From the IMG/VR virus record IMGVR_UViG_3300042398_001228, positions 1 to 46,216 of that record: 46,216 bases of DNA. One strand, 5' to 3'. This document shows, in pieces, positions 41,115 to 46,216 of this stretch (position 1 is its first letter; each line of letters starts with the position of its first letter). Below the pieces are notes generated by a model that was given only the letters and a program-made list of their open reading frames with translations, had not been told where the DNA came from and did not search any database. The position numbers and the translations under genes are program-made. This DNA is from a virus.

Positions 41115-44100
41115 TTACTCTTGGATTTTAAGTTCTTTATCAGGGGCTTTTAAATAGATAACATCCCAACATCCTCCTTTATAACCATAGACCCAAGAAT
41201 CATGTGAAAAATCTGATTGCCATCTATTGTCCCCTTTATATATTTGGATATGTCCATATTTTTGGTATCCTTCAGAGTTAGCACTATGTTCCCAATAGGC
41301 CATAATATCTCCTATATTAGGAGTGAATGATTTAGATAATGCCTCAGCTTTTTCTTTAGTTAAATTTTTCCCAACATGGTAGCGAGTATAACCATACGTG
41401 TTTACAATATGATCATGTACTGCTTTAGTTTTAGCATCAGCTGGGTTACTTCCCCATTTTCCACCTTTAATGGTTATTGTTCCTATATCTGATATTTTTT
41501 TCTTATCATTGTTAGCTAAACTCCAATAGTTTTCTACTATATTTTTAACATATTTAGCACATTTACTTTTTGCTGTGCTTGGACTTAGTTTAGAGACAAC
41601 TTTTTTCATTAACCTTTTAGCTTTGTCTTGATCTGTTACTGTATTTTTAGCTATTGTAGTTGCTGGAGCTGCGTATGGGGTGCCACAAGCTCCAATTGTT
41701 TCTCCATATCCTGAAGTGCCTGGCTTTGATTTAGTTGTTGGGGCTGCTATCACACCTGCACCTGCGCCAGCACCTGCACCAGCACCAGCGGCATCAGCGA
41801 TAGCTTTATTTACTAACTGGTCCCAGAATGACCCAAAAGTAGATGCTACTGCAGCATCTGAATCCATTATAGATTTTAGCAGGTCATATTGAGGTTTATT
41901 TCTTAAAGTATTTGGGATAACAACAGTCTCAAGAGAAGTTTCCCAATCTTGATTTTGAATTTTATGTGTGACTCCTTTAATAATAAATCTTAATTTATCT
42001 GGGTAAGTTTTAGGTAAAAATCTAGTACTTACATTAACTTCATTGTATATTTTTATTCCCGATATACCATCCATGGTTAATCCTAAATTAAAAGGGATAA
42101 AACCTAATGTTGTAGATGCAAAGTTTGAATCTTTTTCTTGTGCTTTAGCATTAAGATATTTATAATATTCTGTTGCTATAGCGACATTAGTATCAATAGT
42201 ATCATTTTGCAATTGGGCTGCATCAGGTGGGTTTGCGAATGATACATCTACATCGATATATTTGTATCCTAACATTGAAGTACCCCCATTATATATTTGT
42301 TTAAAGAATGCGGTTCTAGGTTCATTCTCATCAGCTTGGGCTGTACTTGTTGGTGGTTTGTATTTATCTGCAAATCTATCTTTTAATCCTTTATTAAATT
42401 TGGAGAACATAGTTGCTTCTGTTCCTTTTACATAACCACCAGCAGTTGCTCCAATAGTTACCATACTAGCATATTCTGGTGTGATTTCTGTTTTTAGGTC
42501 TATATTTCGAACAAAATTAGATGTATTTCCGTTATAACCATACATTTCTAATGTATATGAAGGAGGGTCTATATCTTCAGCATAAGAATCATCTATAATT
42601 CTTAACTCATTAGTTTCTTCATCCATGATTGGTTCAAGGTTATTTACTCCACCTAATGCCGCGTTTATGCTAGTGCATAAACTAGAGAGAAAGGCAAAAA
42701 CAGATAAGTTTCCTTCTTCATCTAAATTACTAGAAATTGCACTTTGTATTGTAGGAAAACTTAGGTATATGTTCATAGTCCAAGCATATCCTTTATCTTC
42801 ATTTTTCCATGAAACTAGTTGAGGAAACAGTTTATTGTCTCCCATTTCGCCATTAACTATACATACTCTAGGATCAAAAGATATTTGATTAGGGTAATAT
42901 ATCATCCTTGAAGACCACATTCCTGATTTTACTTTAAATATAGGAGTATCATCTTTATCGTTTTTAGGTAAACATTGTTCTTTTATAAAATCAAGAAGAT
43001 GCCCAAATCTCATATAAAAACCATTATCTTTAACTGCTGAGTCGTCTTCTTCTACATAATTAAAATAACAAATATTTTTAGTTTCAGCTTTATTTCCTAC
43101 TGTTAAATTATCTAAAGTAATAGTACCTACTATATTAATTTCATGCCAAAATAACCCACCCCATTCTCCTGTGTCATCTGAACCCCAAGTTACTTCTCCA
43201 CTATCAAAGTATTCTTTGTATTTATTGTATAGTTCTGCTCTTCTTGTTAAATAATTGTCATAATTAAGAAAATGTTCTGCTATATCAATTTGTTGTTTAA
43301 CTTGGCTTTTAGGTTTAATCCATACCCCAATAGGTTTTGTAGCCCCATCTATAGTATAATTTATATCGCCACCATACCAATATTTTGGATTATCATTCCA
43401 GTCTCTAGGATTATCAGCAATAAGATTTATTTTTTGGAGTAAAAGATAAGCTGATATAACGTTATCTTGGGGGCTAGTATCTTGGTTTGCTACGTCTACT
43501 GTTTCATCCGCTGTGTCCCCTGATTGTAAGTCTAAGCCTGCTAATGCTTGGATATCTTCTAAAAGTTTAATATTGGGTGTAAGATTAGACTTTAATGATT
43601 CTACAACATCACCTAAACTTATTATAGATAATTCTATATCATATGAACCATCTTGATTAAAAGACCAAGTAAAGTTTTTAACTTTACCTAATAATCCATC
43701 ATAGTTTGCTGCTTTACTTTTTCTGAAGCCTCCAATTAATGGGAGAAATTTTAAATGGGTTTTATATTTAGTCCCAAAAAAACCATTATCCCATTCTACA
43801 AGTGAATACCCGTTATCAGTTAGTTTATAATCATTGTCAAGATATAAATTAGTTCCCCATTCTAAAAGTACAGTATACCCTAATCTAAGATATAAAATAT
43901 TAACAATATCAAATTGTTCCCTATTATATGCTTTAATTTTAACAGTCGCTTCCTTGATAGAACCTCTATTTTTACATTTAATTTCCGCACTTACTATACC
44001 AGGCATTGGGGTTAATCCAAAATCTAAACTATATCCTGAGGTATCCGCTCCTACATTTGCTGTTATATTGTAAGTACCATCATAGTAGTCTGTTATGTTA

Positions 44101-44405
44101 TTTTTATCTGTTGTGTTTCCTCGTTGGGTTAATTTTTGATCTTCTAAACGAGAAATTCCACCAAATAAAACATATTGTTTAGCTAATGTAGTACCATTTA
44201 ACGCAGAACGAAATTTTTCTTCTGCTATCCTATCACTATCAATAGAAATTCCAGACGCTAATTTTATCCATGCTGTCTTAGAGTTAAGGTAAGTTAATTC
44301 ATCAGCAGTTCTATTAGTTGTTATTCCAGAACCATGAACTTTTTGTCTGATGTTAATTTGTTTTTGTATGTAATCTTCAAATTGCTCTCCAACTATATTT
44401 GCCAT
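41115..44405 (-). CDS. Large tail/baseplate protein with C-terminal peptidoglycan amidase-like domain
   Basis: 1096 residues. The first 870 are beta-rich, with segments (SAEIKCKNRGSIKEATVKIK and ILYLRLGYTVLLEWGTNLYL) of a type common in structural proteins of T4-like marine phages. A linker of alternating Ala-Gly (872-885) leads to a C-terminal domain with SKCAKYVKNIVE (C949), NIGDIMAYW and YGHIQIYKGDNRWQSDFSHD (H1052). This Cys-then-His order and the GHIQIY strand are the NlpC/P60-CHAP pattern of enzymes that cut peptidoglycan peptides. A cell-wall enzyme carried on a baseplate hub would open the wall at infection, as T4 gp5 lysozyme does. The hub identity itself is inferred from position. 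Confidence 0.65.
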   Translation of the reverse strand: MANIVGEQFEDYIQKQINIRQKVHGSGITTNRTADELTYLNSKTAWIKLASGISIDSDRIAEEKFRSALNGTTLAKQYVLFGGISRLEDQKLTQRGNTTDKNNITDYYDGTYNITANVGADTSGYSLDFGLTPMPGIVSAEIKCKNRGSIKEATVKIKAYNREQFDIVNILYLRLGYTVLLEWGTNLYLDNDYKLTDNGYSLVEWDNGFFGTKYKTHLKFLPLIGGFRKSKAANYDGLLGKVKNFTWSFNQDGSYDIELSIISLGDVVESLKSNLTPNIKLLEDIQALAGLDLQSGDTADETVDVANQDTSPQDNVISAYLLLQKINLIADNPRDWNDNPKYWYGGDINYTIDGATKPIGVWIKPKSQVKQQIDIAEHFLNYDNYLTRRAELYNKYKEYFDSGEVTWGSDDTGEWGGLFWHEINIVGTITLDNLTVGNKAETKNICYFNYVEEDDSAVKDNGFYMRFGHLLDFIKEQCLPKNDKDDTPIFKVKSGMWSSRMIYYPNQISFDPRVCIVNGEMGDNKLFPQLVSWKNEDKGYAWTMNIYLSFPTIQSAISSNLDEEGNLSVFAFLSSLCTSINAALGGVNNLEPIMDEETNELRIIDDSYAEDIDPPSYTLEMYGYNGNTSNFVRNIDLKTEITPEYASMVTIGATAGGYVKGTEATMFSKFNKGLKDRFADKYKPPTSTAQADENEPRTAFFKQIYNGGTSMLGYKYIDVDVSFANPPDAAQLQNDTIDTNVAIATEYYKYLNAKAQEKDSNFASTTLGFIPFNLGLTMDGISGIKIYNEVNVSTRFLPKTYPDKLRFIIKGVTHKIQNQDWETSLETVVIPNTLRNKPQYDLLKSIMDSDAAVASTFGSFWDQLVNKAIADAAGAGAGAGAGAGVIAAPTTKSKPGTSGYGETIGACGTPYAAPATTIAKNTVTDQDKAKRLMKKVVSKLSPSTAKSKCAKYVKNIVENYWSLANNDKKKISDIGTITIKGGKWGSNPADAKTKAVHDHIVNTYGYTRYHVGKNLTKEKAEALSKSFTPNIGDIMAYWEHSANSEGYQKYGHIQIYKGDNRWQSDFSHDSWVYGYKGGCWDVIYLKAPDKELKIQE

Positions 44406-44411
44406 AACATT

Positions 44412-44747
44412 TTATCTATTGTTTATTGAAAGTTGTTCATTTCTTATATTTAAATTAAGACTTTCATATTTTGATATAATAGATGATACTCTAAAAAATG
44501 CAGGTATTCTAATTTGAGACCCATATGAGGGAATCAATGAATCACACCCTAAAGAAGGATTAGCTATCGAAATTACCCACCATAAAGAAGGATCATTATA
44601 ATATGTTAAAGCTAAAGTATCATACCTATCACCTCTTGTAGTATACACATAAGTATCTGTAAAATCAAGGGGTATTTCTGGGTATTTTACTTGTATGTAT
44701 CTTCTAGGAGAATCTTGAATTATTGGTATGTTACTATATCTAGGCAT
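44412..44747 (-). CDS. 53: Baseplate wedge protein, T4 gp53-like (LysM-type)
   Basis: 111 residues from the ATG at 44747 (MPRYSNIPIIQDSPRRYIQV); an alternative start at 44783 overlaps the upstream gene. RGDRYDTLALTYYNDPSLWWVISIANP, followed by IPSYGSQIRIP, is the LysM-like pattern of gp53-type baseplate proteins (DTLALxYYNDPxLWW). gp53 joins wedges to form the baseplate. It is 7 bases before the large baseplate gene and fits the tail module. Confidence 0.75.
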   Translation of the reverse strand: MPRYSNIPIIQDSPRRYIQVKYPEIPLDFTDTYVYTTRGDRYDTLALTYYNDPSLWWVISIANPSLGCDSLIPSYGSQIRIPAFFRVSSIISKYESLNLNIRNEQLSINNR

Positions 44748-44761
44748 AAGGTTGAATATAA

Positions 44762-46216
44762 TTAAGCTGGGTTGCTTGGCCAAATAAAGTGGCCAAAACC
44801 TGCTGTATGGTTAAATATAGAAGATGGTCTAAAGTCATGTATTGGGATAAATTTAAATCCTGTTACTTTAATATAAAATGGTAATTGGATTCCTGATGCT
44901 AGTTCCCATGGAGAATCATCTATTATATCGTATGTAAGACTTGTTATAATCCCATATTGGTTAGATATATAATCTCCTACAGTTATTTTATGAATATTTC
45001 CGGCCATATACCCCTGCCCAGAATATGTAGGAGCTAAAGTTGAAGCTAATGTATCTAAAAGAGTATACATCCTTCCTAAATTTCCAGCACTATCTGCTAC
45101 AACGGTAAAACCTAAAGACATATCTCTATCAAATGAATTATATTTCCAGAATTTTTCCCCTCTACCCATATATGTTTGACTTTTCCAATCAGCACTATAT
45201 GAATCATTTAAACTATCAATATATGCTCTAAATCGCATAGTTCTTGTATCACTTGGAGAAGTAGGATTTAAGACTTCAATTTTGAAATCAATTAAATCTA
45301 CCCCACTATCCATAGATGTTGAGGTTCTTTTTTCTGCCGAGTTATCGTAGTATATTCTATCTACTGTTTTTCCAGTATAATCTGATTCACCTGTAATATA
45401 ATCATATGCTTTAGATCCTGAAGGGTCAAAGAACCCTCGTCTATCTCTATTTACTAATCTAAAATCAGCTGCTATTCCTCGCCCTCCAACTCTATTAGGG
45501 TTATGTTGGGTTACATAGTTTCCTGGGGATGTAGGATCTTCATATATCCCTGAATTTTTATTTAGGTTGGCTAAGTATCCTACTGAGATAGGGTTATTAA
45601 TCAATGTTGCTTTATCTATATCTTCTCTAAACTCATTGTTAATAATTTTAGGATCTACAATTAAAGTATTTCTAGAGGAATATTTTGCAATAAATTTACC
45701 TGAATTTGACCCTACTTCTCTATTAGTATTTGATGTTGGGGCCCACACATTAGCATTTCCTGAAATGCCTCCTGTATCAAAAGCTGAATCTGATAGTAAT
45801 TCTCTACCATATTCTTTAAGTTTTTCTTGGATTACAGATCGATATGTAGTGTCAGTTGCTTCTGTAAAGTGGTTTTGTTTTCCTATAGAATAGCCTCCTT
45901 CACCTGTTAACTCTAAGTCTGTTGGATTATATTTACTTAAAGTATAGTTAGGTAAATGAGGTCCAAAGAATCTTACTTCCCCATCTACAGAAATAAATTG
46001 ACCTTCTAAATTTAAGTAATTTTTATTTCCGCTTAATCCTTGAAAGTTACTAGCTCCTAATAAATACCTGTAATTAACTTTATCCGAATATGATAATGGT
46101 TTTCGTGTAGCTGTTAAACCAGCAACATATAATTCAGACCGATCAGTAGGAGAATTTTTTATTCCTGTAAGATAATTATTGTAAACTCCTTGATAAAATT
46201 CATCTGAGTCTCCAGT
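44762..46216 (-). CDS. Tail/baseplate structural protein, 5' end beyond the window
   Basis: The frame is open from 46216 to the stop at 44762, giving 484 residues with the N-terminus outside the window. A GTG at 45748 has been taken as a start, but the upstream codons continue without a stop (…GISGNANVWAPTSN) and look like protein, so the gene is longer. The C-terminal part (RFRAYIDSLNDSYSADWKSQ, then GRGEKFWKYNSFDRDMSLGF and a final IPIHDFRPS) resembles structural proteins of T4-like tails. Exact homology is not certain. It lies upstream of the gp53-like gene, so it is most likely a baseplate or tail-tube component. Confidence 0.6.
   Translation of the reverse strand, partial: TGDSDEFYQGVYNNYLTGIKNSPTDRSELYVAGLTATRKPLSYSDKVNYRYLLGASNFQGLSGNKNYLNLEGQFISVDGEVRFFGPHLPNYTLSKYNPTDLELTGEGGYSIGKQNHFTEATDTTYRSVIQEKLKEYGRELLSDSAFDTGGISGNANVWAPTSNTNREVGSNSGKFIAKYSSRNTLIVDPKIINNEFREDIDKATLINNPISVGYLANLNKNSGIYEDPTSPGNYVTQHNPNRVGGRGIAADFRLVNRDRRGFFDPSGSKAYDYITGESDYTGKTVDRIYYDNSAEKRTSTSMDSGVDLIDFKIEVLNPTSPSDTRTMRFRAYIDSLNDSYSADWKSQTYMGRGEKFWKYNSFDRDMSLGFTVVADSAGNLGRMYTLLDTLASTLAPTYSGQGYMAGNIHKITVGDYISNQYGIITSLTYDIIDDSPWELASGIQLPFYIKVTGFKFIPIHDFRPSSIFNHTAGFGHFIWPSNPA

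Noticed and set aside
44762-45748. A stand-alone 328-residue gene starting at GTG 45748.
   Set aside because: The frame is open upstream to the window edge with protein-like sequence, so the GTG is internal to a longer gene.

Overview
The window is a 46 kb piece of the genome of a tailed, contractile (T4-like) bacteriophage. Evidence is a T4-type replisome: clamp loader large and small subunits, sliding clamp, family B DNA polymerase, UvsX-type recombinase, gp32-type single-strand binding protein, DnaB-type helicase and FEN-type exonuclease. It also has class I ribonucleotide reductase, a gp53-like baseplate protein and several lysis enzymes. Every gene I can support lies on the minus strand, so transcription runs from high to low coordinates. 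The DNA is AT-rich, genes are packed with frequent 4-base ATGA overlaps, there is no tRNA, and no gap between genes exceeds 300 bases. Shine-Dalgarno sequences are essentially absent; starts are preceded by A-rich sequence, often ending AAGTTATG. This fits a host that does not rely on Shine-Dalgarno pairing, such as Bacteroidota, but the host is inference.

Layout in coordinate order. 1-2.9 kb: end of an unknown gene, a glycosyltransferase, a ribbon-helix-helix protein and a Cas4/AddB-like nuclease with a probable Fe-S cluster. 3-4.2 kb: small proteins with a shared targeting-type tag. 4.2-6.3 kb: clamp-loader operon. 6.3-9.8 kb: a tagged protein, then GroEL and GroES. 9.9-13.4 kb: sliding clamp and family B polymerase. 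13.4-14 kb: two more tagged proteins. 14-16 kb: MazG-like enzyme, guanine-type phosphoribosyltransferase and GTP cyclohydrolase I. 16.1-18.2 kb: a sulfation cassette (DUF2061 protein, nucleotidyltransferase, APS kinase, sulfotransferase) downstream of a 796-residue tail fibre with about 41 repeats (18.9-21.3 kb). 21.3-25.1 kb: thioredoxin, QueE, QueD, QueC and a DpdA-like transglycosylase. 25.1-31.5 kb: small genes, a lytic transglycosylase, membrane proteins, a fibre protein, an L,D-transpeptidase-like protein, lysozyme, a holin candidate and a PAS-sensor membrane protein. 31.6-38.7 kb: ribonucleotide reductase, helicase, exonuclease, UvsX and gp32. 38.7-40.4 kb: an unknown gene and a second, family A-like polymerase. 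40.5-46.2 kb: tail and baseplate genes, the last running off the right edge.

How it works together. GTP cyclohydrolase, QueD, QueE and QueC make a 7-deazaguanine base that the DpdA-like enzyme could swap into phage DNA; the phosphoribosyltransferase could recycle the released guanine. Ribonucleotide reductase, thioredoxin and the MazG-like enzyme supply and clean the nucleotide pool. Two recurrent upstream motifs appear: TTTCTTATATTTA mostly before replication and metabolism operons, and TATGTATAATAAAA mostly before tagged virion-type, fibre and lysis genes. They may be two temporal promoter classes.

The most interesting signals are (1) four small proteins with the same 17-residue N-terminal tag ending in ITE, a match to the T4 prohead-protease cleavage rule, with its LAGII core also at the C-terminus of another protein; (2) a double-PAS sensor fused to two membrane helices next to the lysis genes; (3) the sulfation cassette apparently co-transcribed with the tail fibre; (4) a second, degenerate family A polymerase; and (5) Que enzymes that have lost their usual zinc ligands.
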